A stretch of 64,000 nt of DNA from Apostichopus japonicus (GCF_037975245.1 NC_092564.1:2257984-2321983), one strand, 5' to 3'. Shown: positions 25,681 to 40,100, numbered from the stretch's first letter. Notes: generated by a model not told the origin, from the letters alone. Numbers and translations: made by a program.

Positions 25681-26710
25681 TTAAGTTCTAAACACATGAA
25701 ACAGAAAACTTCCAATTTTTACTGCCTGCATGTACTCTAAAATGAAACTTGACTGATATTGGAATGGTCTGTTTGAGTGTTCATTGTGTATTGCAAGGGC
25801 CTAAGTTGTGTTATCAAACGTGACTGGAAAACTTCATGAACTGGTTAAAGTGAAGCAGAACTGCAAGGGTAAAATATTTTGATGTTGCATTATAATGTTA
25901 ATCACTGCAAATACAATACAGTACATGTATTTTACTAGGTTACTACATAGGTGTTTCTTTGTATTCTGTATCAACATTTCATTTCATTGCATGATGAAAT
26001 CCTTACGATTCCAAGACTGTATGTATCCATAAAAACATGAAAAGAAAAGAAAAAAGTAACGATGAAGAAAAAATTTCCATTAAATTTATGAATATTCTTA
26101 TCAACTTTGCAATATATACTGTATGATCAACAGTTGTATGTGGATAGCTGTACCTTGTTTTGGTTTGTAGGTCTATTGGAATTTTCTGTTGATGCTTTGT
26201 TAGCTGAGTGTAAAATTTGTACATGTAGTAGTGATCACAATTATAATACACTACTGTACATAACATTCCACTTACAGAATTAACAAGAACAGGCAAACAA
26301 AGAATTCCACTGCGAGAATTCCTCTGCATGTATTGTTCAGTTTCAAGATTTACAAATAAAGCACTAATTTTTTTGATAAAAGAGGGAGTGTACTTTAAAA
26401 AGCAAAACTGAGAAAAGGGTGTTTGTGGTTTCAGTTCCTGAAAAATTTGAATACACTCACACATGATTTAATTAGAAAAGAGTGGAAAACTATACCCACG
26501 TCAGTAATTATACTGTACTTAGACGCACTCTACATTGCATTGTACAACATGTATGTAGGCCTACGTACAGTATATATCATTTTCAGTGATTATATTTATA
26601 ATTAGTAACTCCCTGTTACAGAGTATGGTAAGCTAAAGTCGAGCAATCAGTGTTGCATGTGGAATATGTTCTCTATGTGTTGATTAGAAGCTCAGATAGC
26701 TCATTATAAC

Positions 26711-27018
26711 TAGAGCGTTGTGGTCAAGTGGTTTTAAGGCAGTGATCTTAGGCTTGCAGGTTTGATTCCTGGTCAGATCATTATGCTGTGTCCTTGGGCA
26801 AGGCACTTTATCTCCATTGCCTCTCTTCACCTAGGTGTATAAATGGGGACCTGCGAGATAAACTGTCAGTTGGGTGGTGTTTAGCTGCTGCCATGTGGAG
26901 GGATTGTCTTTATCTTTGACAGGTTATCAGTGACCAGGGTAATATTGTTATGCGCCTTGAGCACCCTTATCGGTGTTTATGTCTGCGCTATATAAATCCT
27001 CGGTATCATTATCATTAA
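26711..27018 (+). mobile_element. tRNA-derived SINE
   Basis: Box A-like TGGTCAAGTGG (26721-26731) and box B-like GGTTTGATTCC (26759-26769), then a conserved-looking body with TCCTTGGGCAAGGCACTTTA and a tail TGCGCTATATAAATCCTCGG followed by ATTATCATT. Head, body and tail organisation is that of a Pol III SINE with a LINE-type tail. Confidence 0.85.
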
Positions 27019-27875
27019 AATAATTTAATGTCTTCTGTTCCTACTGTATGAGGTTATTTCATTATTAACCCAACAAAGTGTAACTTGCCATGCTAACAGT
27101 CCATCAGGCTTCTGAACATACCATACAGTAAATTGCAGATTAATTTGGTATGTACAGCATGTATTTAGCTAGTGCTCTTACAGTATTTACTAATTATTTC
27201 ATGCAAATTTATGCATGAAATTTGGCAACGAGTGACAATGAAGTAAGTTAAATAGGTTTCCTAGCGTACGGATCACTGACTGCCATTATAAAGTGTATTT
27301 TAATTTTTAAACGAAAAGAGCAGTTTGAAAGATGCAAGGTTTCAAAAACCACAGCTGTTTATGCTCAGAGTCTGATTGCATTTCATCTCTATTGTAAATT
27401 ATGTAAGATCATTTTAATTGGTTGTCAAATCAAGAGTATAATTAATATCTCAGAAGAAATATTATAAGGATAGAGAGACCTTTAGGGGACATTTCTGTTG
27501 ACCTCTAAAGAATGTTATACACATTATGAGTATATTGTGTTGTAGTAAACAGGGGAAACCATACTCTGATACTGTTTGATTATATACAATATTAATTAAA
27601 AAAAGACTTGATAAACTTATGTGAATGTATCTGGGATCAAACAAAACCTTTCTTTTGTTTCATAATGCATAATAATTTATACACAGAATTTCTGTGACAG
27701 AAAAGATAATGTTAAAGAAAAGAAGAAGAAGACAAAAATTGTATTTTTTATGAAACCTTGAACTCAAAGAACATTGTTAGCTTTTAACAGAGCTCTGTAT
27801 CAAGTTCCATGGACATATAAACAACAACATCACAGTAAAACTTGTCAAGAAATTGTGCTTTGGTTACATCATATA

Positions 27876-28500
27876 CTATAAGTACCACAGTAGTATACAG
27901 ATCCATTTCCTGGAGTAACCACAGGGTCCATCCTGGCAAAATGCTTGGTTCCCTTCAGGCAGTCGTGTATATCTAGAGTTTAAGAAATAGGAGGTTGTCA
28001 AGGTGGGGTTTTCACTGTCACTGTGGAACACTTTTTGTCGAATTCCCTCTGCTTCAGTGATCACAATATCTGCCACTGGCATATCGCTTTGAATAAAATT
28101 AGCAAAACAAATGCAAACATACACACTTTACCTCTGCAAGTTACTCCAGCTTCTTGAAAGATCAGTGAAAGAAAGCTTAGTTTGGACAGTTTATAATTTA
28201 AATTACAAGCACAATCTGCAAATCCTTATCCCCAACTTACTGTACTTAAATGTATCCTACAGTACATCCCAACTAGCACATCACCCCCCCCTATTAGCAG
28301 CATCCTAACCCATACCATCCCCCCAATAGCAGCACCTAACCCACACACCCCCTCCCCCCCCCACATAACAGCAACCCCTACCCAGGAAAAGGAATTGTCT
28401 TAATAAGTAGTTCAATACATCTGTTGGATTACCTGTAAAATCATAAACGGTGTCTAGTTTAAGCTTCACATTTCTGTTTTCCTGAGATATGGTCAGATTA
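27876..28500 (-). other. coding-like antisense patch of unknown origin
   Basis: The minus strand reads PVADIVITEAEGIRQKVFHS (about 28085-28015) with SRYTRLPEGNQAFCQDGPCG following, and upstream NRNVKLKLDTVYDFTGNPTD (about 28470-28410). Splice-like signals exist (ATCTCAG/GAAAAC, TTACAG/GTAATC, TTCAAAG/CGATAT), but the phases of the two pieces do not join openly. It may be a decayed gene or element fragment. Confidence 0.25.
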
Positions 28501-29410
28501 GTTTTCAAGTACAGTAATATGATACTTGCACATCCTTGCGGGCCTGGTACGGTACATGCTTACAGTGTTTACCTTTTAATCGAGTACCTTGAGAGACTTG
28601 CTCTTCCGAGTGTTAGCTACAGTATCTCAGGACACTTGTAGTAACTTTACAGGAAGTAACAATTAACTCAACTTGTCAGTTTATTGTACAGTACATGTAT
28701 ACATGTACGTTCTGTATACAGTGCATATATATACTGTACTCATCTGACGATGGGTGGAAATGTACCGGCTCATTCAGCATGATAAGTTTGGTATTGTGTC
28801 ATTGTGAATTATGTGGAGGAAGCTTCCAGTACTAAAATCCCAGTTAATTGATTGATAACACAACAAACTACAGGAAAGGTTTCCTGGTCTATTGCACTCG
28901 CTATCAGTAGGTTGTGTTGAACTTCTCAAGGGACAGGAACTTTTTGTACTGTACAGTAAGAACGAAACCTTTTCTGCCGAGTCATTTTCTCAGAATGCCA
29001 CAAATCCTGGATTATATCCTGCTGTAAATTAGACACTTGGGCGACCGGTGCCAGAATTTTCCATGATAGACGGAACAACTACTTTATGATTAAATTTATG
29101 AAGTCATGTACAGTACCTCTTGTAATACAACTGCCTCACCTTTGTGAAACAGAAAGTTGAGAATGGATGATGGTTGTGACACGCAACTTTTTATGACTGT
29201 GATCTCTTGATCATGCAGTTCATGTGTAACTCACTTACTGTATATTCTGATTCTGCTGTGCACAGCTGTTATTGTATCGAGGCAGATCGAATGTTGTTGG
29301 CATCGTTCCATGTTGACCCGATTTTAGTGTAACGGACTCACTTTTCAGTGATGGTGGAACTTCTTACTGTTTACTGAGGATAGAAGTATATATCTTCAAA
29401 GTTAGCTGAA

Positions 29411-29542
29411 ATGGCTGCTGAATTTGATCAAATTGGAAAATCCTTCCGTTTTACGCCTTCTCAAGTGCGACTGAGTAGAGAATCATCTGTTTTTGATAAG
29501 AAAAGCATCAATCGAATGATGTCAGAAGAAATTGAAGATGGG
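29411..29542 (+). CDS. TRPM2: TRPM2 exon 1 (proximal first exon)
   Basis: 44 codons starting [18 protein letters not shown] and ending IEDG before a weak donor, GTATAA. It ends in phase 0 and joins exon 2 in frame. The N-terminus is poorly conserved in this family, so support is structural: an ATG, an open frame and a donor. The sequence NRMMSEE resembles QRMLSET at the end of the 24504 candidate, which suggests the first exons are related. Intron 1 (286 bp) holds a 12-base C run. Confidence 0.7.
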
Positions 29543-32500
29543 GTATAATGTTTCTCATTTACAGTATTTTGAGTTGATACCCAGCCTTAGAAGGATGGAC
29601 ATAAGCATTAATTATGTTTGATTATACTTTCCTAAGATACAGTACACATATGTTGATGATATATCATTTACTGTACTTACAGTACCAGTACACAGTACCT
29701 ATAGTTGGCTTCTGCTATACATGTATACATTCATGTCTTTTGGTTGTCTTGAGTTGTAATTTGTGCTAGTCTCACTCTTCCCCCCCCCCCCCCCAATTTA
29801 TCTCATAATTTTCTCCTTTTCATTTCAGCAAAGTCCATCATGGATCAAATCCAACATTCGTATGAGAGAATGTATTCGATTCACAGCCAAAGATCCACCC
29901 AAAGATGCACAGTAAGTACTCAGCTGTTTTGTATACTTATTCTCTATACAATATTAGGCATCAAAAGTGCACAGGGCCATTCTCTTTTATGTGTGTGACC
30001 CAGACTCGTAAACTTTGTGGTTTACCTCTTTCTGAGAAGGAACAATATTTGCACTACTGTAGGTGACCCTTACAGTCAAATAATAAAGTTATGTTGACCT
30101 ACTGTAACTCTCTTAGTTTAGTAATTGAGGTCACAAAAAGGGCAGTTTCATGTGTGACACAAAATGAAACTGGCTTTTTTTTTTATAAGATATCCATGGA
30201 ATACTTTCATTACTGCTGTTATCTTGGACTACATGGTAGCCTTACACCACACTAAGTCAATGGGAAAATCTTGCCTAACATCGGTTTGCCAAAAAAAAAA
30301 AAAAAATCACACTTTGCATAGGATTGGGATAATAAATTAGGAACAGGGTAGGTACCCGGATACCAGCTGCAAACACTGCTTTTAGAAATGTGCGAATAAA
30401 TGTTATTGCTGAAAACTAATGTGCATCAAAACTTCCAAAGAATTTGTTTTAATTCATATATATATCGGCTGGCTGACATGAAGATCAATAAAAAATGAAT
30501 CTGTTAAGAAGCATTAAACAATGTACTACACACTCTCAGTTATTGTCAGTGGTATAAGAGCAGTGTATCCCAAGTAGCTATACTCCATTGTGTGTGTGTG
30601 TGTCTGTGGGGGGGGGGGGGGATGATGGTTGGGATGGATATTTGTTCTTTCGTGTCTGCTCAAATGGACAATCTACAGTACTCTGTGCTAGGCAGTCTAT
30701 GGTTTGGAACACGCTTGACTTAGGAAACTTAATGTAGTACATTCCAAATTTTGTTCTCAAAATGACTCTCCGAGCTGCCAATGAAATACAAAGTAGCTAT
30801 CCTATAAAGTAAAGTTTAATTACACAGAGATAACATTTCATTTCAACTGCTACTGGATGACCTCAGCAGCCATGCACCCACCTGTAAGCAGCTTATGTAT
30901 TCTAGACATTTGATATGCTGTTTACTTACTGTACATGAGATTAAATACCGTTAAAAGTTGTTCAAGGGTATTGTTACCAGATCTTTATCTGATAAAACTA
31001 TTTTGAAGTTTGGCATAATTATAATGCTTTTTTTGTAGGCTTGATTTTTAATGCTATTCAGTTGGTAATTGGATTTTCTTTGCAGGAAATCTTCACTGTA
31101 TGAGGAATTTTTAAAACTTTGCATTTTAAGAGACATGCCTGTGGTCTTTTTAATGTTAGAGTCTGTTCTTACTGTATATAAGACTACATATAGTACTGCT
31201 AACACTGTACATGTGGACAGCCATTTTCACTTTCCCGTGAGGGTTGTCTCTCACTGGATTTTCTTCAAGTCTGAAGACATCGGAAAACTCAAGATGAAGA
31301 AGAAATAAAGCAAAATGAAGCACTTGAAATTCTGTCAATCAAAAATTTGTAATTGTAAAGGAGTAGCGAGTCCTTAATTTGTATCCATAAGTAGTTACTT
31401 CGCTCCTCGCTTACCTGCCTCCACACAACCTAAGCACACTCGTTCTACCATGTCTAGACTGCACTGGTAACCTTTTAACACTGTGCGCCCTCTATGACCA
31501 GGTCCCTCTGGTCAATGCCCTCCCTTCTCATTCTACCACCCAAAGTGCTTAGAAGTTCGTTTTGAGCTCAGATTTTCTATCATTTTCAATTCGTTCGGAA
31601 ATGGGACTTAACTATCTGAAGTTTTAGTGTGTTCTCATTCCTCTTTTCGCGTTCGTTGGCCTTAGGTATTTTTTGTTAAGCTTTTTGGCCATGTGTTAGA
31701 ACTCTCCTTGTAGGCCACTTGCTTCTAGCTTACTGGAAGCAAGTTGTTAGGTTGCTACTTTCGTAATTGTTAGGAGAGCTCTGCTTTTGTTAGCTTTACC
31801 ATTCCTTGTCATTCATATTTTCTTTAATTCGGGAATTCAGAGATGTCTTCCGGGAGCCAACTTAAATGTGTAAACTGCTTGTTATTTCGTCCGGGGGAGA
31901 TCGTTGGACGAACTTGATTTTTGCCAAAAATGTTGTACATGTACTGTAGAAGGGATCTGTGTTTAGAATGCTATGTCGCAATGGCATGAGGTTGATTCAT
32001 GTTTGAAAGGGCAGAGGAATAAATTACAGGAGCAGTTGGCCCAGTTACCGAAGCTGAATGGCTCCCTAGAGGAGGGGGAAGTAGAGATGGGAAAAGTAAG
32101 AGAGGAAGGAGAAGGAAATAGCAGAAGTAGAGAAGAGAGCGAAACAGAAAGAGAAAGAGAGAGAGAGGACGAGAAACTGAAAATGAAAGAATGCCTCATG
32201 CGATCCCGGCTACTCTTGAAACCGCCTCTGGAGAGGGTTTTTCAATTTCACTTTTCAAATTAAACTTTCCTACTTTTACATATATTTAGTGTGAACTCAT
32301 GCCTGAGACTGTTGGTAGTGTAACCTTATATTTAAGCACAACAATAGATACTTAAACCCTTACCAATCAGCATACATGCACCACTTTACTGACATACTGT
32401 ACATGTAGCCATGTACTGTATGTCACACAATGTAACCAAAGTCATGCATGTAACTGAGTGGTTACCACTAATTAGGGAAAGTTAATTAATGATTGGATTA

Positions 32501-34023
32501 ATGGATTGATTTCATCTTTTACATATAAACAACAGTCTTTACCATGAACAGTTACACACAAATTATGACATCATTAACTATATATGTTCTTTTAATGAAA
32601 CTGCTGATAGTTTGGTTCAGTGTGTGACCTATGAATTAGGGTCATTAGCATTGTTAATTAACAAACAAATTAGAAGGGCTACCCTTATCTTAGAAAGTGA
32701 CATTGTTTACACTATTTCCAAGTTTATATTTAATTAAATTATTTAAATTTAATTATTTAATTACCTGATACTGTAGTCCTGACTTATATACTTTATATAT
32801 CAAGAAATTAAAAGAACAAAATTGTGGTTGAAAAGTGTTTGTGTTTGTGTATGTGTTTGCTTGGATATATTAGAGTCATGTGTCTTTGTCTGTCATCAGA
32901 GTGATATTTGGAGACCAATGAAGTGAAGTTTAAAGCAGATTATTTAATCTCTCTCTCTGCTCCTTAGACCAGATGATCCTAAATGTCAGTGCGGGAAAAG
33001 GAAATCATTTCACGACGCTAAATACCTCAACAACCCTCATCCCCTGGCCAAATGGAAAATAGAGACACACACGCAAGTCAGCACCACAAACGCATACGGA
33101 GAAATAGAATTTGTGGGGTCTGCTGGTTCTGGTCAGGGACAGCAAAAGTTAAGGAAGGTGAGTTCATTGAACCCAGGATTTTTTTCATCTGCTACAGTGC
33201 AATAGGTTGGTGAAGCTGCAAAAACTAAGCCAAAGGGTATCGGCTCAAGTCAGGTGACAGACTGTATGTAATCAAATAAGATTGGCAAATTCAGTACAAA
33301 ATGCAGTTGTTAAAAAAAGAAGATAAGGAACACAGACAAACAGAACAATGGGTTTCAGTGTGATCAGCAATTGAGAAACCTTGTTTTCGAGATAGTACAG
33401 GAAAGCTATGCTTTTTGATTCCAGTATTGTATATTCCCAAATGAGCTTGGACTTCCTATTCTAACCTGTGCAGAATTGGAATATATATGTATTGACAACG
33501 ATGGTGTCAGAGAAGTGAAGAAATAAGTCTGTATTTCAGATTAGTACACTAACAAGTTAGTGTTCATGTCTGATATAAATGTTGATGCTGGCCTGCTGCT
33601 GTGACTCTTGTAAATGAACTACTGTAACTTACTAAAGATAGCTAGACCTTAGGGGTATGATATTATATATATATATTGTACCTTTACCCTGAACAAAACT
33701 CTTTGGGGAATGTTGTGAATACAGTACTTAGCATGCTAAAAGTGAAAGAATGAAGATCAGCATGAACATAATCATTGTTTCCTTTTTCCAATTTATGTTT
33801 TTAGTTTGTTCGTGCTGACCACACAACAGCTCCGAAGACCCTCTTGCACCTCATTCAAAAACAGTGGAACCTTGGCCAGCCTAAGTTGCTCATATCTGTT
33901 ACTGGTGGTGCCATTGATTTCAATCTAAACAGCAGTCTCAAAGATGTCTTCAGGAAAGGCCTTATCAAGGCTGCCCTGAGTACAGGTGAGTGATTTTAAT
34001 GCCTGTTTAGTCTTCAACTTATT

Positions 34024-34117
<94 letters not shown>

Positions 34118-37100
34118 AAAGTTTTTAGCATGCTAAACTTGCGTGCTAATACTGACAGCTACAGTAGAGGATATGTTTTAACTGTGCCATTTGATCTTGC
34201 AGTTGGTTTGTTGGTTTACAAGACTGTTTATCTTTTATGTCATTTTAGTAGCTACCGTATCTTCCCACCTGTATTGCAGCTAGTTAATTGTGAATTGTAA
34301 CAAACAAGGTGACCACGCATGAAGGATCGGAAGCATCAATAGCCATGTTTTACCTTCTGTACATTAAGGAAACCATGTATTACTCTCATATTGTTGACAT
34401 CTGATAGCTTTAGTGCAAAGTGTGTCCGGTACAGGAAATGACAAGTTACAGTATGTGTTTGTGTACTGGTTTTCCCCCGAGCTGTACATAAACAGTCTCA
34501 CTTGTAATTCGCTGTGCTTAAAGTATACAACTCAAGTGAACAAGTCACTATCCAATGAAACCATCTCTGTTTATTATTCTTCATACTGTACAGTAGTTCA
34601 CTATGTCACCCTCTTCCCAAGCAATTATTTGAGAGTTATGCTACGATATCCGTGACTGTAGCTTTAGATACGAGTAGCGGATAGAAAGCTTGTAAGAGTT
34701 TTTATGCCACTGGGTTCAATGGCATGCTGAATACCAGACTGCAAGTGAAAGCAAATTGCTGTGAGATTTTGACCTCGGTTGGTTTCAAGTAAAGGAAATG
34801 GTTGTCTTTCCAAGAATTGAGAAAGACAAAATGGTAGTGAATCTGGAGTAGAAATGTCTTTATTTAGTGAAACACACCTTTATGAGTAATAGGAATGAGT
34901 TTTGGAAAAACTTAGTATTTCTAGCTGCACATGGTTTTGTAGTGGTCTTGAATAAGGAAGCTACAAGTCTTGGAATATGATGCATATTCAGTAGCTACTG
35001 TATCATACACTCCCAGCCAGTTGGGACAATTTCCTAATGCTAATACCCTCTCTAAACTGTACTCCAATATCATGCTTCAAAGCATTGGTATTGACAGTAC
35101 AAACAGTTCCTAACCTTGATCTGATAGAAACATGATATTCATACTGCTTGTACTGACAATACGAGTGCTCTGAAGGGGGCCATAACACTACAGTATAGAC
35201 AAATTGTCCAAACTTGGTGACACTCGATGCAGCCTTTTGTTCTTTCACCTGCCAGTAAATTCTGTGCTACTCATTCTTTTGTATTCATTTGCATAAATAT
35301 TTGGAAGAATTGAAATAATACCTGACAAATTTTTTAGGGTGTTTGAGTAGAATAAAATGAAAAGAGGTTACAAAGGTTCAAGAGCAACATAGCATTCAGT
35401 GGTTCCTCTATGAAGGTATAGGCTTTCATATCCACACATTTAGGTTGACAGTGTCGACCTAACATGCAACGTTCCCCTTGTAGACCGTAAGGGACAGAGC
35501 AGAGTGATCCATCAAGGTTTCAATATGAACCATCAAGTCTGGTTAGACGTTAAGATAGATTACAGGTATTACCTAGTTTTAACACAGCAGTACTTCTCAG
35601 AGAACAGAAGAATTTGAATTGGCCGTCATCGGTCGTTACATGGAAATGTTGTTCCAAAGCTATTATGGGTGGACAAAGTAATACTGTAGGTATAGCATGT
35701 TCATGCAATAGATTTATGCATCAATGGAATTAAATATGGCATGAAGAAAACGTCTCTCTCGTTCATATTTATCGCAAGCAGTATGGATGCTCATACAGTA
35801 CATGCCTTTGTTGAACTAGATTTAAAAATGTGATTGATGAGTTGGCTGTGGGAAGAACATTTCATTTTGCAAATATAAATTTTACTTGAAACGGTGCAAA
35901 CCTGCACCAGCGTTTTCAGCGAGCCTGGCATAAATCTTCAGCAATTTAATATTCCATGTTCTCTGAAAAGCCTGATTGCCATGCATTTATTATGTTTGCA
36001 CATTCAGCCTTTTTATCGTTGAATCAACTCTTTCTTCTAAAATCGGTTACTACTTTTGACTTGGTTTCCTCTCCTTCTTCCAGGTGCATGGATCATTACT
36101 GGTGGTTCCAACAGTGGCGTCATGAAGTATGTCGGAGAAGCTGTTCGCGACTATGCCATAGCTGCCGGTGGGACTGCTGCCACCAATGTTGTCGCTATTG
36201 GTATAGCAACGTGGGGAATCCTTGATCAACAAGAGGTTATGATCAGTAACGAGGTAATTGTTCAAAGTACTTCAATATTATTGGCACACAATGGAAGATA
36301 TTGAGTGACCATGACAGCAGTGTGGTTAATATTCATAATTTAAAAAGATTGAGAAATCAGTGGTGAAACCAAATGCTGGTGTCCTTCTTTCTCACTAGCT
36401 TTCAGTTTAGCATTTCTGTGTGTCATTATTGAGTTTGATGTCTCGATACATTGCTTTGGTTCAGATCGGAGTCAGGGTGCAGCAGGGGGAGGGGGTCTGG
36501 TGTCTATCACTGGCTATAATCATGTTTTGTAAGTGAGAAGTGCAGTGTAGCTGTGATTTAACAGTATATTTTGTCTGTCCATGCAGTTACCTGCAATTAC
36601 TCTCATACATTGTGAATAAAAAAAACAGCAACAACAAACCACATTTTGTCAGACAAGCAACTGTGAACTTTTAAAGGCGCCTTGTAAATGAACAAAAAAA
36701 ATATAAAATATATTCACTAATAGATTGTGCAATTGTTTGATTACTTTGCAGGGAAAGTGGCCAGCAATATACCGAATGGACAACCTGAAACCCAAAGGGC
36801 CGAGACTGGATCCAAACCACACCCACTTTATACTTGTAGACAATGGGACCACTGGTCAGTTTGGAGTTGAGATTAATCTGAGAAGCAAACTGGAAAAAGA
36901 AATATCCGAACAGAAGGTCACAAAAGAGAGCAGTAAGTTTTTAGAAATTAATAGAAATTAAAAAAGGGAAACAAGGTTGAGTCATGACATGAGGCAAAAT
37001 TTGAATTGAAAATCTAAAGTCATTCTCTACAAAATACCTGATTTTGCTTTGAAGACTAGCATGGTATGCTTATAGAGTGTCATCTAAGTCATTCTCTACA

Positions 37101-40100
37101 AAACACCTGATTTTGCTTTGAAGACTAGCATGGTATGCTTATAGAGTGTCATCTAAGTCATTCTCCACAAAACACCTGATTTTGCTAGAAGACTAGTACA
37201 GTATTCTTACAGAGCTTGTAAGTCTCCCTCTTCTTGTTTTCTATATCTCTTTTTCAGATGAGACGTTAAATGTTCCATCAGTGTGCGTGGTAGTTGAGGG
37301 TGGTCCCAATACTATCCGTACTGTCTGTGAGGCCGTAAAGAATGGCACCCCTTCACTTATCATCGGTGGGTCTGGTAGGGCAGCTGACGTCTTAGCATAT
37401 GCATTCAAGAAAGCCAGAAGTGTGACAAAGAAAGTACGAGGAAAGAACGGAACCATTAGAGAAGAGTAAGTCTAGGCGCTGGTGTGTATGACTGTAAAAC
37501 CATGCGCAGAATTCTCATTCTCTCTTTTGTCAAAATCTGACGAGAGAGATGGTTTGGCGAGGGAATGCATAACCAGAAAAAGGAAAGGTTTTGGGGGGGG
37601 GGGGTGGTGATGTGTCATAGAGTATCTTAGGTATGAATGTTAAAGTGTGCTATGTTAGATCTCCTACTCCCTTCATATCTTTCTCTTTCAATATACTACA
37701 ACGTTTCCTCAACGCAGGTATTGCATGATAAAATCTAAGTATTCTCAATAATAGAGAAAACTGTAGATGCCAGGTGTTAAATTATCACCAGGAATTTAAC
37801 ATATCAATATCTCCCCCTCCAACAATGACTTGTTTCTCTAATTCCAAGGAAACGGATCATCATCAGTGAAACCGTGCGGGTTAAGGTGGCTAGTATGCTG
37901 AAGAACATTTTTGGAGAGAAGGATCTTGAGCTGCACCTGAATCGAATATATGAATGCATACAGAACCCTCACCTGGTCAATGTGTATGAACTGGATGCCA
38001 AGCAGGAAGTTGGCAGTGACATTGACAGCGCTATCTTACATGCTTTGCTCAAAGGTAAAGGCAAATTCAGTAGAACACTTGAAGATAGGTAGTACATTTC
38101 CCCCCCAAAAGAGAAGGACGTCATTCATAACGTTAGAAATTAAACATCTATCAAACATTACTTTAATATGCCATGGTAGTTTTGTAATCAGATCAACAAC
38201 TTTGCTCCATTTTTTCCATTAAGGAATACCCTGAGGGAGAGGAGTTGAGAAGTGGGGAGGGGGGGGGCAGAGAGGGCAAGGAAGTATAGATTCACTTTGA
38301 GGTTTGTCAAGGAGAGAAGGAAATGGAAAATGGGGTTTGTCTTTGCAGTTAATTGTTAATAGGTTAGCTTTTTGCAGCGTTAGTCTATCAACTATAAATT
38401 CTGCCCAGGTAGTAACAACAGAAATTATACTTTTAATTACCATTAGTTAAGTATCCATGTGATGTTTTCAAAACTGATTTGATAACTTAGTTTTGGTTTT
38501 GTATATAATTCATTTTCTTTTGTTAGTTTCAATCACTGAACTAAAAATAAAATTTGGTTCATATTGGTGTTGATGTTGATCTTCATGATGTCTCCAACTT
38601 TATGTGATTAATATTCGTCAAATTGTAAGAAATGGCTTTTAAATCACCAGACAAGAACCAAATGTTCCATGGTTTCATCCTTGACATATAAGGCTTGTCA
38701 CACTACATCCATACAATCAATCGTGTTGTTGTTTGTGTGCATATCATGAATATTAATCAGTGAACATAAAATTCTTAATCAGATATCTCTGGAATAGTAT
38801 CTCTAATTAGCATTAGACATGCACTTGGATTATACAATGTCATTATAGATACATGCTCACTAATATTCATGCATGTATCTGTTTTTATACAATGTCACTA
38901 ATAGACTTTGTCAACATGATAAATGATTCCTGGTACCTTCCTTTGATATGTTGCTGCATAAGTCAATACATAATCCCTCTTCATTTTGGTGTGCACAAGT
39001 TCATAAATATTAACATGTATGGCTAAATACCACACTATGAATATGTTTAGGCATGGGAATCACTAAATGTTTTGTTTTCTGGTCTTTGTTGGTCCATGGT
39101 TGGTACTATATAACTGCACTTGGTACAGTTATTATTACAGAAATGGACAACAGCTCACATACTAGTATTAAGTATCCATTTCTACCCTGTTGAAAATCAT
39201 TTCACATCTCGCAAGTTTGTGAAACAAAGTCACTTTTGTAAAAAAAAAAGGAAAAAATAAAAAATAACTGAAGATTTCGTTTTTTGGCATTTTGGCTGTT
39301 TAGTGTAGTAAATCTTTCATACTATTATAAAAGCAACACAAACGCACAAAAACAGTGCATCGGATTAGCCAAGTTCTGTGTTACATGATATAGTAGAAAG
39401 CATAATGTGTGGAACATTTTGGAAATTGCTTGTATTTGTGATGAATACTGTAAAAAGGAAGAGAATAATAATTAGTCAATCAGTTTAATGTTCGTTAGTA
39501 CACAAAAATATTTGGCAGATGGTGGCATTTTTGATCGATTGCAACCTTATTTGGAGTGGTATTTGGTAGAAATTGGTAAAATTTATCACCACCATTGTTC
39601 TTACAGCAAACAAAGGCAAAGTGATAGATAACCTGCAGCTGGCGTTAGTCTGGAACAGAGTTGATGTAGCCCAGAGAGAGATATTCACCGATGACAGAGA
39701 CTGGAAGGTTCGTTACTTTTAAGGAAAATTATTTGATAGAAATTAGATTGTCTGATATTGTCATCCTTGCAGGAACCTTTTTGGCAACTTTTGCTAACTT
39801 TTTGTTTAACGAGAGTGACGGAAGAGAGAGAAAAGTGGATATAACTGTTCATGAGAGAGTGTAACTGGATGTGACGAACAAATTAAATAATTGGTTGAGT
39901 GATAGCTAGGTGTGAAATTGAGAGAAAACAAATGAATTGTGAAGAAACAGAACAAATCAAGGTGTTTGCCAAACAGGGGGTGGTGCAAGGAATGAAGAAG
40001 AAGATGAAGAAAAAACCAGACGATTAAATCAGAAATAGTTAAGTGAATATAATACAATATGTGGTGGTGGTCTGGTGTGCAATCAATGGGGGGAACTTGT

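Noticed and set aside
25441-25740. Small secreted protein
   Set aside because: The frame lies across a TTAA-flanked MITE and has no homology or splice support.
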